Assembly: GCA_038232515.1 (NCBI GenBank)
Contig: JBBSHS010000027.1
Location: 1-28,630, forward strand
Length of the DNA: 28,630 nucleotides
Reading direction: 5' to 3'
DNA from: JBBSHS01 sp038232515
Lineage (GTDB): Bacteria; Actinomycetota; Acidimicrobiia; Acidimicrobiales; JAUJNH01
Shown here: positions 6,047 to 17,345 of the stretch, in pieces
Layout: each line of letters starts with the position of its first letter
Position numbering within the stretch: position 1 is the first letter of the stretch
Position numbers and translations under genes: made by a program
The notes under the pieces: model-generated
Databases searched by the model: none
Told to the model about the DNA's origin: nothing
The model's input: only the letters and a program-made list of their open reading frames with translations

Positions 6047-8206
6047 CTACTCCAGAGCCAACCAGAGCACCCCGAGGGGCGGGAGGGTGAGCAGGGCTGA
6101 GGCGGACAGGTCGTGGAACGGCTGTTCGTCGGCCCACACCTCTCCCCCGTTGCCCACACCGGAGCCGCCGAAGCAGGAGGCGTCGGTGTTGAGCAGCTCC
6201 TTCCATCGACCGGCCCGGGGCAGGCCCACGCGGTAGCCGAAGCGGGGCACCGGCGTGAGATTGGCGACGCAGGCCACGGGCCGGGCGCCGGCGGTGGTGG
6301 GCCAACGCAGGAACGACACGACCGACTGCTCGGCGTCGGAGGCGTCGATCCACCGGAAGCCCTCGGGCTGGAAGTCCTGCTCCCACAGGGCGGGTTCGGC
6401 GCAGTAGATGGCGTTGAGCGACCGCACCAGGTCATGGACCCCTTGGTGCTGGTCCCAGCCGAGCAGGTGCCAGTCAAGGCTCCGGGCTTCGGACCACTCC
6501 TGTTCCTGGGCGATCTCTGAACCCATGAACAGCAGCTTCTTGCCGGGGTGGGCCCACATCCAGCCGTAGAGGGCCCGCAGGTTGGCCATCTGCTGCCAGC
6601 GGTCGCCTGGCATCTTGTTGAGCAGCGAACCCTTGCCGTGGACGACCTCGTCGTGGGAGAGAGGCAGGACGAAGTTCTCGCTGAACGCGTACAGCAGCCC
6701 GAAGGTGAGATCGTCCTGGTGGTAGCGGCGGTGGATCGGGTCGTTCGAGAAGTACCGCAGCGTGTCGTGCATCCACCCCATGTTCCACTTGAAGCCGAAG
6801 CCCAGCCCCCCGACGAACACCGGTCGGCTCACGGCCGGCCAAGCGGTGGACTCCTCGGCAATGGTGATGGCGCCCGGCACCCGGCCGTAAACCTCGGTGT
6901 TGGTCTCGCGGAGGAACTCGACGGCCTCCAGGTTCTCCCGTCCGCCGTACTTGTTGGGCACCCATTCGTCGGCCTTGCGGGAGTAGTCGAGGTAGAGCAT
7001 CGAGGCCACGGCGTCGACCCGCAGGCCGTCGACGTGCAACTCCGACAGCCAGTACAGGGCGTTGGCCACGAGAAAGCCACGGACCTCGTTGCGGCCCATG
7101 TTGAAGACCAGGGTCCCCCAGTCCGGGTGCTCGCCCTGGCGCGGGTCGGAGTGCTCGTAGAGGGCGGTCCCGTCGAAGTTGGCCAACGCCCACTCGTCCT
7201 TGGGGAAGTGGGCCGGCACCCAGTCGACGATGACCCCCAGGCCGGCCTGATGGCAGGCGTCGACCAGGGCGCGGAAGTCGTCGGGGCCCCCGAAGCGCGA
7301 CGTGGGGGCGAAGTAGCTGGTGACCTGGTAGCCCCAGGAGCCACCGAAGGGGTGCTCGGCCACCGGCAGCAGCTCGACGTGGGTGAACCCGAGGTCGGCC
7401 ACGTAGCCGGGAAGCTGTTCGGCCATCTCCCGGTAGGTGAGGGACCGGTTTCCCTCCTCCGGCACCCTCCGCCAGGAGCCGAGATGGACCTCGTAGACGG
7501 TCATGGGCTGGTGCAGCCAGTCGGTCGAGGCCCGACCTTCGAACCAGGCGGCGTCGCCCCATTGGTGGCGGCTCGGCCCGGTGACCACCGAGTCGGTGCC
7601 GGGGGGCACTTCGGCCTGGAAGGCCAACGGGTCGGCCTTGTGCAGCAGGTGCCGGTCCTGGGTGAGGATCTCGAACTTGTAGCGGGCGCCCGGAGTAGCG
7701 TCAGGCACGAACAGCTCCCAGACCCCCGAGGCGCCCAGTGCCCGCATGGGATGGACTCGGCCGTTCCACTGGTTCCAGTCGCCCACCACCCGGACCGACC
7801 GGGCACTCGGCGCCCACACCGTGAAGGCGGTACCGACGACGCCCTCGTGTTCACGATGATGGGCGCCGAGGACCGTCCACAGGCCCCGGTGGCGCCCTTC
7901 GCCCATCAGATGGAGGTCGATGTCCCCCACCGTCGGCCAGAACCGGTACGGGTCGTCAAAGGTGTGCTCGGCCCCGTCGGGCCAGCGGGCCGTGAGCCGG
8001 TAACCGGACTCGGCCGCCGCCACCTTGCCGACGAACAGCCCGGCCCGGTGGGCCACGGCCAGGGCGTGGCCGTCAGCCGACACGGTCACTGCGTCGGGAA
8101 CCCAGGCCCGCACCAGGCCGTCATGGCGGCCCAGCAGGCTGTGCGGGTCGGTCAGCTCACCGGCAACCAGCTGCTCGATGCGGGGGTCGGTGGTCACGGT
8201 GGTCAT
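6047..8206 (-). CDS. glgB: 1,4-alpha-glucan branching enzyme
   Basis: GlgB cuts alpha-1,4-glucan and rejoins the fragment as an alpha-1,6 branch. The 719-residue protein has N-terminal beta-sandwich regions (to about residue 225, including the CBM48-like segment around VVGDWNQWNGRVHPM) and a GH13 catalytic barrel. The nucleophile Asp is near residue 398 in GLRVDAVAS, the acid/base Glu near 450 in TIAEEST, and the third acid near 519 in LSHDEVVHG. A C-terminal beta domain follows. The length matches actinobacterial GlgB. The ATG at 8206 (MTTVTTDPRIEQL) has aggaag seven bases upstream. The gene starts 10 bases after mak ends, indicating one transcript. In this pathway GlgB acts on the linear glucan made by GlgE. 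Confidence 0.96.
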   Translation of the reverse strand: MTTVTTDPRIEQLVAGELTDPHSLLGRHDGLVRAWVPDAVTVSADGHALAVAHRAGLFVGKVAAAESGYRLTARWPDGAEHTFDDPYRFWPTVGDIDLHLMGEGRHRGLWTVLGAHHREHEGVVGTAFTVWAPSARSVRVVGDWNQWNGRVHPMRALGASGVWELFVPDATPGARYKFEILTQDRHLLHKADPLAFQAEVPPGTDSVVTGPSRHQWGDAAWFEGRASTDWLHQPMTVYEVHLGSWRRVPEEGNRSLTYREMAEQLPGYVADLGFTHVELLPVAEHPFGGSWGYQVTSYFAPTSRFGGPDDFRALVDACHQAGLGVIVDWVPAHFPKDEWALANFDGTALYEHSDPRQGEHPDWGTLVFNMGRNEVRGFLVANALYWLSELHVDGLRVDAVASMLYLDYSRKADEWVPNKYGGRENLEAVEFLRETNTEVYGRVPGAITIAEESTAWPAVSRPVFVGGLGFGFKWNMGWMHDTLRYFSNDPIHRRYHQDDLTFGLLYAFSENFVLPLSHDEVVHGKGSLLNKMPGDRWQQMANLRALYGWMWAHPGKKLLFMGSEIAQEQEWSEARSLDWHLLGWDQHQGVHDLVRSLNAIYCAEPALWEQDFQPEGFRWIDASDAEQSVVSFLRWPTTAGARPVACVANLTPVPRFGYRVGLPRAGRWKELLNTDASCFGGSGVGNGGEVWADEQPFHDLSASALLTLPPLGVLWLALE

Positions 8207-8216
8207 CTTGGTCTTC

Positions 8217-9470
8217 CTATCCGCACAGCAGGCGGTCGATGGCAGCTCGGGGGATTTCCGCCCAATGGGGGCGGTAGGCGCGTTCGTAGCCCAGTTCATA
8301 GGCCGCCTTCTCCAGCTCGAGGCCGCGGAGCAAGGGTCGGGGATCGGTGGGCAGGAGCGCGTTGATCCCGTCCACGCCGAAGTAGCCGGACATGTAGGCG
8401 GACCGGTTGCGGGCCTCCCAGCTCTCGGCCTGGGCCGCCAGCCTGTCGGTGTTGGTGCCCTTGGCCCGCTCGGACAGCGCCACCGCACCGGCGTACTGCA
8501 GCGAGCGCAGCATGCCGGTCACGTCCTTGAGCGGCGAGGCCGGCGCCATCCGCTCCTCGACTGGTCTGGTCGGCTCGCCCTCGAAGTCCAAGACGTACCA
8601 GCCGGTGTCGGTGCGCAGCACCTGTCCGAGATGGAAGTCGCCGTGGGCCCTGATGGCCCTGCCCCCTTCGGCCGCGGCCCGCACGGCGGCGACCACCTCG
8701 TCGCCGCCGATGACCCCGTGCCTGTCGAGTTGGGCGGCGACGCTGTCGGCCCAGGCGCCCACCTCTGCCTCGGTGGTGCCGAAGGCGTCGGCCAGCCCCA
8801 GGTGCATCTCGGCGGTGAGCTGGCCCAGCCGTCTGGCTTCGGCCGCGAAGTCCCCGCCGGCCTCGGCCGGATCTTCGGGGCCGTCAGCCAGAAGGTCCCG
8901 AAGGCTGGTGAGGGCCAGGCTCCAACCGTCGGTGGCGCCCACCAGGAAGGGCTGCACGACGGCCAGGTCGGTGCCCTGGCGGCGCCATACGGCCACAGGC
9001 GCGGCGACGTGGGGGAAGCCCACCCGGGCGAGCCCCTCGGTGACCTCGACCTCGGGGTTGGGGCCAGGACTGATCCGCCGGAACAGCTTGAGGATGAGGC
9101 GCTCGTCGTACACCACCGAGCTGTTGGACTGCTCGGCCCCCAGGGGGCGGGCCCGCTGCGCCTGCTCGGTGCCGCCAACCACAAGGTCCAACAGGTTCAG
9201 CGACGCGTCGCTGTCGGCGAGGGCATCGTGCCACCCGGAAAGATCGGCGTGGTTGTGCCGCTGCAGGAAGTCCGGTGGATGCTCGTTGTCGTGCCGGGCC
9301 AGAAGCAACTGGTAGGTGGCACCGTCGGCGTCGACCAAAAGGTGGCGCAGCCCGTTGATCTCCTCGTCGACCCGGATCTGCACCACCTCGGGGGCCGAGT
9401 CGCCTGCGTACCACCGCTGACGGGCCAGGTAGGCGCCAAGCGACCGCAGGAAGTCGGTCACGGGTTCCAT
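8217..9470 (-). CDS. mak: Maltokinase
   Basis: Maltokinase phosphorylates maltose with ATP to give alpha-maltose 1-phosphate, the donor for GlgE. The 417-residue product has the expected N-terminal cap (FLRSLGAYLARQRWYAG), a kinase-like N-lobe and the aminoglycoside-phosphotransferase-type catalytic loop IRAHGDFHLGQVL near residue 275. The metal-binding segment LDFEGEP follows near residue 295. The ATG at 9470 (MEPVTDFLRS) begins the conserved region; the frame further upstream enters treS. The gene follows treS after 70 bases and precedes glgB by 10, matching the common treS-mak-glgB order. In some actinobacteria TreS and Mak are fused; here they are separate. Confidence 0.94.
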   Translation of the reverse strand: MEPVTDFLRSLGAYLARQRWYAGDSAPEVVQIRVDEEINGLRHLLVDADGATYQLLLARHDNEHPPDFLQRHNHADLSGWHDALADSDASLNLLDLVVGGTEQAQRARPLGAEQSNSSVVYDERLILKLFRRISPGPNPEVEVTEGLARVGFPHVAAPVAVWRRQGTDLAVVQPFLVGATDGWSLALTSLRDLLADGPEDPAEAGGDFAAEARRLGQLTAEMHLGLADAFGTTEAEVGAWADSVAAQLDRHGVIGGDEVVAAVRAAAEGGRAIRAHGDFHLGQVLRTDTGWYVLDFEGEPTRPVEERMAPASPLKDVTGMLRSLQYAGAVALSERAKGTNTDRLAAQAESWEARNRSAYMSGYFGVDGINALLPTDPRPLLRGLELEKAAYELGYERAYRPHWAEIPRAAIDRLLCG

Positions 9471-9540
9471 CCGGGGCCTGGCCGTTGACCCTGCACCGCT
9501 CGTCTGTACCCACACGGGTGCACACCATGCCGATTGCTGC

Positions 9541-11211
<1,671 letters not shown>

Positions 11212-11296
11212 GCTCGTGCCGTCTGCATCGCTCCAAGCATGACACTCCGCCACCGCCTGACCGACACCCGGATGGCCCGTCGACGAGCCGGCCGGT

Positions 11297-11340
11297 GCCG
11301 ACGAAGCCGGCCGGGGGCATGGGGCTTTGCCAACCACAGT
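11297..11340. repeat. Dispersed intergenic repeat, copy A
   Basis: The stretch between coaA and treS that begins gccgacgaagccggccgg and ends caaccacag aligns with 22655-22699 at 36 of 45 columns, by hand alignment with two gaps. Both copies lie between minus-strand genes. Nearby ccggccgg segments can fold back on themselves. Confidence 0.55.
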
Positions 11341-11367
11341 GAGCCGGGGGGCTCTGGCCCTCTCCCG

Positions 11368-12303
11368 TTACCGGCGGAGGTGGACGGACCTGACGGCGTG
11401 GTCCCCGCCCTTCTCCAGGATCAGGTGGGCCCGGGCCCGGGTCGGCTCGATGTTCTGGCGCAGGTTGACCTCGTTGATCGAGGTCCACAGTCCGGTGGCG
11501 GTGGCCGCGGCCTCGTCGTCGGAGAGAGTGCTGAAGCGGTGGAAGAACGAGGAGGGATCGGCGAAGGCGGTGGCCCGCAGGGCCAGGAAGCGCTCCACGT
11601 ACCACGAGGCGATGTACTCGGCTGGGGCGTCGACGTAGATCGAGAAGTCGAAGAAGTCCGCTACGAACTGCGCCGGCGCCCCTAAGGCGGTCACGGGCGC
11701 CTGCAGCACGTTGACCCCTTCGACGATGACGATGTCGGGGCGATCCACCACCTGGACCTCGCCGTCGACGACGTCGTAGGCCGGGTGGGAATAGACCGGG
11801 GCGGTGACCACGGGGGCCCCCGCCTTCAGGTCGGACATGAACCTGACGAGGCGGCGCACGTCGTAGCTCTCGGGAAACCCCTTTCGGTGCATGAGGTTGC
11901 GCTCGGCCAGGACGGCGTTGGGGAACAGGAACCCGTCGGTGGTGACCAGGTCGACACGCGGCTGGTCGCCCCGGCGGACCAGCAGGGCCTGAAGGAGGCG
12001 GGCGGTGGTGGACTTGCCCACGGCCACGCTCCCGGCGATGGCGATGACATAGGGCACCGGCGGCGAGTGGCCGCCGAGGAACTGCTCGGTGGCGCGGTGG
12101 AGGTCCCGGGCGGCGCTCATGCGCAGGCCGAGGAGCCGGTCCAGGGGCAGGTAGACGTCGACCACCTCCGCCACCGCCACCGCCTCGTTGAACCCGCGCA
12201 ATGCGGCCACGTCCGGCTCCGAGAGCGTCAGCCGCGTGTCGTGGCGCAGGCTGGCCCACTCGGGGCGCGTCAGTGTGAGATAGGGCGACGGCGCCACCGG
12301 CAT
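11368..12303 (-). CDS. coaA: Type I pantothenate kinase
   Basis: CoaA phosphorylates pantothenate in the first committed step of coenzyme A synthesis. The 311-residue protein has the family N-terminus SPYLTLTRPEWASLR, a P-loop GSVAVGKST at about residues 92-100, TTDGFLFPN, the RKGFPESYD segment, a YSHPAYD motif and IVEGVNVLQ. The length is typical. The ATG at 12303 precedes the conserved N-terminus. aggagg occurs 22 bases upstream, too far for normal initiation, so either the start or the site is imperfect. It lies within the glucan cluster, upstream of treS on the same strand. There is no direct pathway link, although this coaA neighbourhood may be a lineage-specific arrangement. Confidence 0.94.
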   Translation of the reverse strand: MPVAPSPYLTLTRPEWASLRHDTRLTLSEPDVAALRGFNEAVAVAEVVDVYLPLDRLLGLRMSAARDLHRATEQFLGGHSPPVPYVIAIAGSVAVGKSTTARLLQALLVRRGDQPRVDLVTTDGFLFPNAVLAERNLMHRKGFPESYDVRRLVRFMSDLKAGAPVVTAPVYSHPAYDVVDGEVQVVDRPDIVIVEGVNVLQAPVTALGAPAQFVADFFDFSIYVDAPAEYIASWYVERFLALRATAFADPSSFFHRFSTLSDDEAAATATGLWTSINEVNLRQNIEPTRARAHLILEKGGDHAVRSVHLRR

Positions 12304-12361
12304 CGGCCGCGCACCATAGGGGCGACCTCCTGGCGGTCGCGATTCGGGTAAGCAGTTGGCC

Positions 12362-12592
12362 ATGGCCCGGACGCCCAAGACCAACGGATTCAAACGACAG
12401 ATCACGCCCAAGCAGGTGGGGGGCATCCTCCTCATCGTGCTGGCCGTCATCTTCGTGGCCGAGAACACCAGATCCACGAAGATCCGCTTCATCGGTCCGC
12501 AGGCGTCGGCACCGCTGTGGATCGCCCTTCTCGTCTGCCTTGTGCTCGGCTTCGCCGCCGGCGCCCTGTTCATGCACCGTCGCCGAGCCTGA
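12362..12592 (+). CDS. LapA-like small membrane protein (DUF1049 type)
   Basis: The 76-residue protein begins with a basic segment (MARTPKTNGFKRQITPKQ). Two hydrophobic helices follow, at about residues 21-35 and 51-69, with the typical linker ENTRSTKIRFIGPQ between them and a basic MHRRRA end. This is the pattern of the lipopolysaccharide assembly protein A domain, which is also common in Gram-positive bacteria where its role is unclear. The ATG at 12362 is used here; a TTG at 12356 is in frame. It is divergent from coaA and convergent with glgE. Confidence 0.82.
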   Translation: MARTPKTNGFKRQITPKQVGGILLIVLAVIFVAENTRSTKIRFIGPQASAPLWIALLVCLVLGFAAGALFMHRRRA

Positions 12593-12601
12593 AACCCGGT
12601 T

Positions 12602-12625
12602 GCCGTCGGCGACGCCGCCGACGGC
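12602..12625. terminator. Hairpin between convergent LapA-like gene and glgE
   Basis: gccgtcggcg and cgccgacggc form a perfect 10-bp stem around an acgc loop, 10 bases after the LapA-like stop and 16 bases from the glgE stop. There is no T-tract. It is a likely bidirectional terminator of the GC-hairpin type. Confidence 0.6.
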
Positions 12626-12640
12626 GCCGTCGAATGGCGG

Positions 12641-14548
<1,908 letters not shown>

Positions 14549-14588
14549 GATGCGTCCGAGCACTCCTAGTGGACTACCACGATCTGAC

Positions 14589-14615
14589 CACCGGCGAAAC
14601 CGTTTGCAGCCGGTG
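14589..14615. promoter_or_regulatory. Inverted repeat in the glgE-glgP divergent promoter
   Basis: caccggc (14589-14595) and gccggtg (14609-14615) are exact inverted 7-mers separated by 13 bases. The spacer holds a second small palindrome, aaaccgttt, of a kind seen in operators of LacI-family sugar regulators. It lies 41 bases from the glgE start and 69 from the glgP start. It may be an operator controlling both genes; this is inferred from pattern and position. Confidence 0.4.
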
Positions 14616-14683
14616 CAGGGCAGGGCGGGAGCGAGTTGCCTCCCGGTTCGAGTCGCTCGCGCCCGAGTCGATAGGTTCTGGCC

Positions 14684-17215
14684 GTGCAAGCCCTGCGCAG
14701 CTTCACCGTCCGCACCCGCCTCCCGCCGCCGCTGGCCCCGCTGGGCGAGCTGGCCATGAACCTGCGCTGGTCGTGGGACGAACGGACGCGGGACCTGTTC
14801 CGCTGGGTCGAGCCCACGCTGTGGGAGGTGAGCCTCCACGACCCGGTGCGCCTCTTGGGCCTGGTGGGCCGGGGCCGGCTCGAGGCCCTGGTGGCCGACG
14901 CCGGGTTCATGGGCTTCATGGACGAGGTCCACGAAGAGCTCGAGCGCTACATGGCCCGGCCCCGATGGTTCCAGAACCGGGGGGGCAGCCCCCTGAGGGC
15001 GGTCGCCTACTTCTCACCGGAGTTCGGCATCGCCGAGGCGCTCCCGCAGTACTCGGGCGGCCTGGGCGTGCTGGCCGGCGACCACCTGAAGGCGGCCAGC
15101 GGCCTGGCTGTACCCCTGATCGGCGTGGGCCTGTTCTACCGGGAGGGCTACTTCCGCCAGGGGCTCAACACCGACGGATGGCAGCAGGAACGTTTCCCGC
15201 TGCTCGACCCGTTCTCCATGGCCCTGCGGCTCATGGACGGCGTGCGCGTCACCGTGGACCTGGCCGGAACGCCCCTCCACGCCCAGGTCTGGAAGGCCCA
15301 GGTGGGCCGCATCCCGCTGTACCTGCTCGACACCGACATCGACGAGAACGGTCCCGACGAGCGGGCCGTCACCGATCGGCTCTACGGGGGCGGCACCGAG
15401 CACCGCATCCGCCAGGAGATCCTCCTGGGTATGGGCGGCGTCAGGGCGCTCACAGCGTTGGGCGAGCCCACGCAGGTGTTCCATACCAACGAGGGCCACG
15501 CCGGCTTCCTGGGGCTGGAGCGCATCCGCGGCCTGGTCGAGAACCACGCCATGGGTTGGGCCGAGGCCATCGAAGCGGGCCGGTCGGGGGCCGTATTCAC
15601 CACCCATACCCCGGTGCCGGCCGGGATAGACCGGTTCCCCCGGGAGCTGATGGAGAAGTACTTCTCGTCGTGGACCAGAGACTGTGGCACGACCATCGAT
15701 GAGCTCATGGCCCTCGGCCACGCGCCGGGCGAGGGGCCGGGCGACCCGTTCAACATGGCGGTGATGGGCCTTCGCCTGGCCGGGCGGGCCAACGGAGTAA
15801 GCCGCCTGCACGGCGACGTCAGCCGAAAGATGTTCCGTCACCTGTGGCCCGGCGTGCCCGCCGAGGAGGCTCCCATCGGGTCCGTCACCAACGGGGTCCA
15901 CGGCTTCACATGGGTCAGCCCCGAGATGGACGATCTGCTGACCCGGGCCCTGAACCCCAGCTGGCCAGAGGCCGACGCCGAGACGTGGGCCCGCATAGAG
16001 ACCGTGCGTGACGACGAGCTGTGGCGGGTCAAGGAGCAGGGCCGGGCCCGGCTGGTGGCCTTCGTGAGGGAACGGCTGGCCCACCAGCTGCGGGCCAAAG
16101 GGGGCGACGGCGCCGATCTGGCCTGGTGTAGCGAAGCCTTCGACGAGCGGGTCTTGACGATCGGCTTTGCCCGCCGCTTCGCCACCTACAAAAGGGCCGA
16201 CCTCCTTCTCTCCCAGCCGGAGCGCCTGGAGCAGCTCCTCCTCGACTCGGATCGGCCCGTGCAGTTCATCTTTGCCGGCAAGGCTCATCCGGCCGACGAC
16301 CACGGCAAGGAGATCATCCGGCGCATCGCCCAGTTTGCCCGTCGGGCCGAGGTGCGACACCGCTTTTCGTTCGTGGAGGACTACGACATCGCCGTGGCCA
16401 GGGTGCTGTACCAGGGCTCGGACGTGTGGCTGAACAACCCTCGCCGCCCGATGGAGGCGTGTGGTACGTCGGGCGAGAAGGCCGCCCTCAACGGAGCCCT
16501 CAACTGCTCGATCCTCGACGGCTGGTGGGCCGAGATGTACGACGGACAGAACGGGTGGGCCATCAGCTCCGCCGAGGGCGAGCAGGACCTCGAACGCCGC
16601 GACGCCTTCGAGGCGGAGAGCCTGTTCGACATCCTGGAGCACCACATCGTCCCTCTGTTCTACGAGCGACAGGGGGGGCCGGTCCCCCGCGGCTGGGCCC
16701 GCCGTGTCAAGCACACCCTGCGGGTCCTCGGGCCCCAGGTGGAGGCGTCCCGCATGGTGCGCGACTACGTCACCACGATGTACGAGCCAGCCGCCTCCCG
16801 GGCCGAGGCCATGTCCGGAGTGGGCTGGGCCCGGGCCCGGGCCCTGGCGTCGTGGAAGGACGGCATCTGGCGCGCCTTCGGGCAGGTCGCGGTGGCTCAG
16901 GTCGACTCCGATGCATCGGTGGTCGAGCTGGGCATGAAGCGCACGGTCGAGGCGATGGTGAGCCTGGGCGTCCTCACTCCCGACGACGTGGCCGTACAGG
17001 CCCTCCACGGCCCCGTGGGGCCCAACGACGAGCTCACCGCGCCCCAGATCGTCACCCTGGCGCTGGTGGGACGGGATCAGCCTTCAGGCCACTACCGCTT
17101 CGCCAGCTCGTTCTCCTGCGAACGGGCCGGCCGCTACGGCTACACCGTCCGGGTGGTGCCCGCCCACCCCGATCTCGACGCCCCCGCCGAGATGGGCCTC
17201 GTGGCCTGGGCCTGA
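14684..17215 (+). CDS. glgP: Alpha-glucan phosphorylase (GT35)
   Basis: GlgP removes glucose 1-phosphate from the non-reducing ends of alpha-glucan using phosphate. The 843-residue product starts with the DUF3417-type segment of the shorter bacterial phosphorylase family (LGELAMNLRWSWDERTRDLF, VAYFSPEFGIAEALPQYSGGLG). It carries a sugar/phosphate-binding region (HTNEGHAGFLGLERI) and the pyridoxal phosphate lysine at residue 599 in GTSGEKAALNGALN. The length matches that family. The start is GTG 14684 (MQALRSFTVRTR), with tagg eight bases upstream. Divergent pairing with glgE sets degradation against synthesis. The stop codon lies inside a hairpin. Confidence 0.95.
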   Translation: MQALRSFTVRTRLPPPLAPLGELAMNLRWSWDERTRDLFRWVEPTLWEVSLHDPVRLLGLVGRGRLEALVADAGFMGFMDEVHEELERYMARPRWFQNRGGSPLRAVAYFSPEFGIAEALPQYSGGLGVLAGDHLKAASGLAVPLIGVGLFYREGYFRQGLNTDGWQQERFPLLDPFSMALRLMDGVRVTVDLAGTPLHAQVWKAQVGRIPLYLLDTDIDENGPDERAVTDRLYGGGTEHRIRQEILLGMGGVRALTALGEPTQVFHTNEGHAGFLGLERIRGLVENHAMGWAEAIEAGRSGAVFTTHTPVPAGIDRFPRELMEKYFSSWTRDCGTTIDELMALGHAPGEGPGDPFNMAVMGLRLAGRANGVSRLHGDVSRKMFRHLWPGVPAEEAPIGSVTNGVHGFTWVSPEMDDLLTRALNPSWPEADAETWARIETVRDDELWRVKEQGRARLVAFVRERLAHQLRAKGGDGADLAWCSEAFDERVLTIGFARRFATYKRADLLLSQPERLEQLLLDSDRPVQFIFAGKAHPADDHGKEIIRRIAQFARRAEVRHRFSFVEDYDIAVARVLYQGSDVWLNNPRRPMEACGTSGEKAALNGALNCSILDGWWAEMYDGQNGWAISSAEGEQDLERRDAFEAESLFDILEHHIVPLFYERQGGPVPRGWARRVKHTLRVLGPQVEASRMVRDYVTTMYEPAASRAEAMSGVGWARARALASWKDGIWRAFGQVAVAQVDSDASVVELGMKRTVEAMVSLGVLTPDDVAVQALHGPVGPNDELTAPQIVTLALVGRDQPSGHYRFASSFSCERAGRYGYTVRVVPAHPDLDAPAEMGLVAWA

Positions 17216-17228
17216 GCCGAGGCTCAGG
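17211..17228. terminator. Hairpin spanning the glgP stop codon
   Basis: cctgagcc and ggctcagg form an exact inverted repeat with only two bases between them. It includes the TGA of glgP (17213-17215). Allowing for a four-base loop leaves a 7-bp stem. There is no T-tract. Confidence 0.45.
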
Positions 17229-17276
17229 GCCTCCTCCCAGCTCTGGGGCCGGCGCCGCACCCTAGGCTGGGCGCCG

Positions 17277-17345
17277 ATGCGCCAGCACGTTGACGGCGAC
17301 GCCGTCGTCTCCCGCTCCATAGCCTCTACCGGCTGAGCGGCGCAC
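17277..17345 (+). pseudogene. Interrupted N-terminal piece of the SRPBCC-MFS gene
   Basis: An ATG at 17277 gives 19 residues (MRQHVDGDAVVSRSIASTG) and then a TGA, in the same frame as the MFS gene that restarts at 17346. The peptide resembles the first strand of SRPBCC/polyketide-cyclase domains (V-x-R-S-I-A), but the central part of that domain is missing. I read it as the remains of a longer original N-terminus. Confidence 0.45.

Noticed and set aside
6548..8365. 605-codon open frame on the plus strand
   Set aside because: It is antisense to glgB, whose catalytic residues are all present. The plus-strand protein is Gly/Val/His-rich without a domain.
14643..14660. ggttcgagtc resembling a tRNA T-loop
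   Set aside because: No matching acceptor, anticodon or D arms could be built around it.
15014..17008. 664-codon open frame on the minus strand
   Set aside because: It lies opposite glgP and mirrors its codon pattern. No start context or motif.
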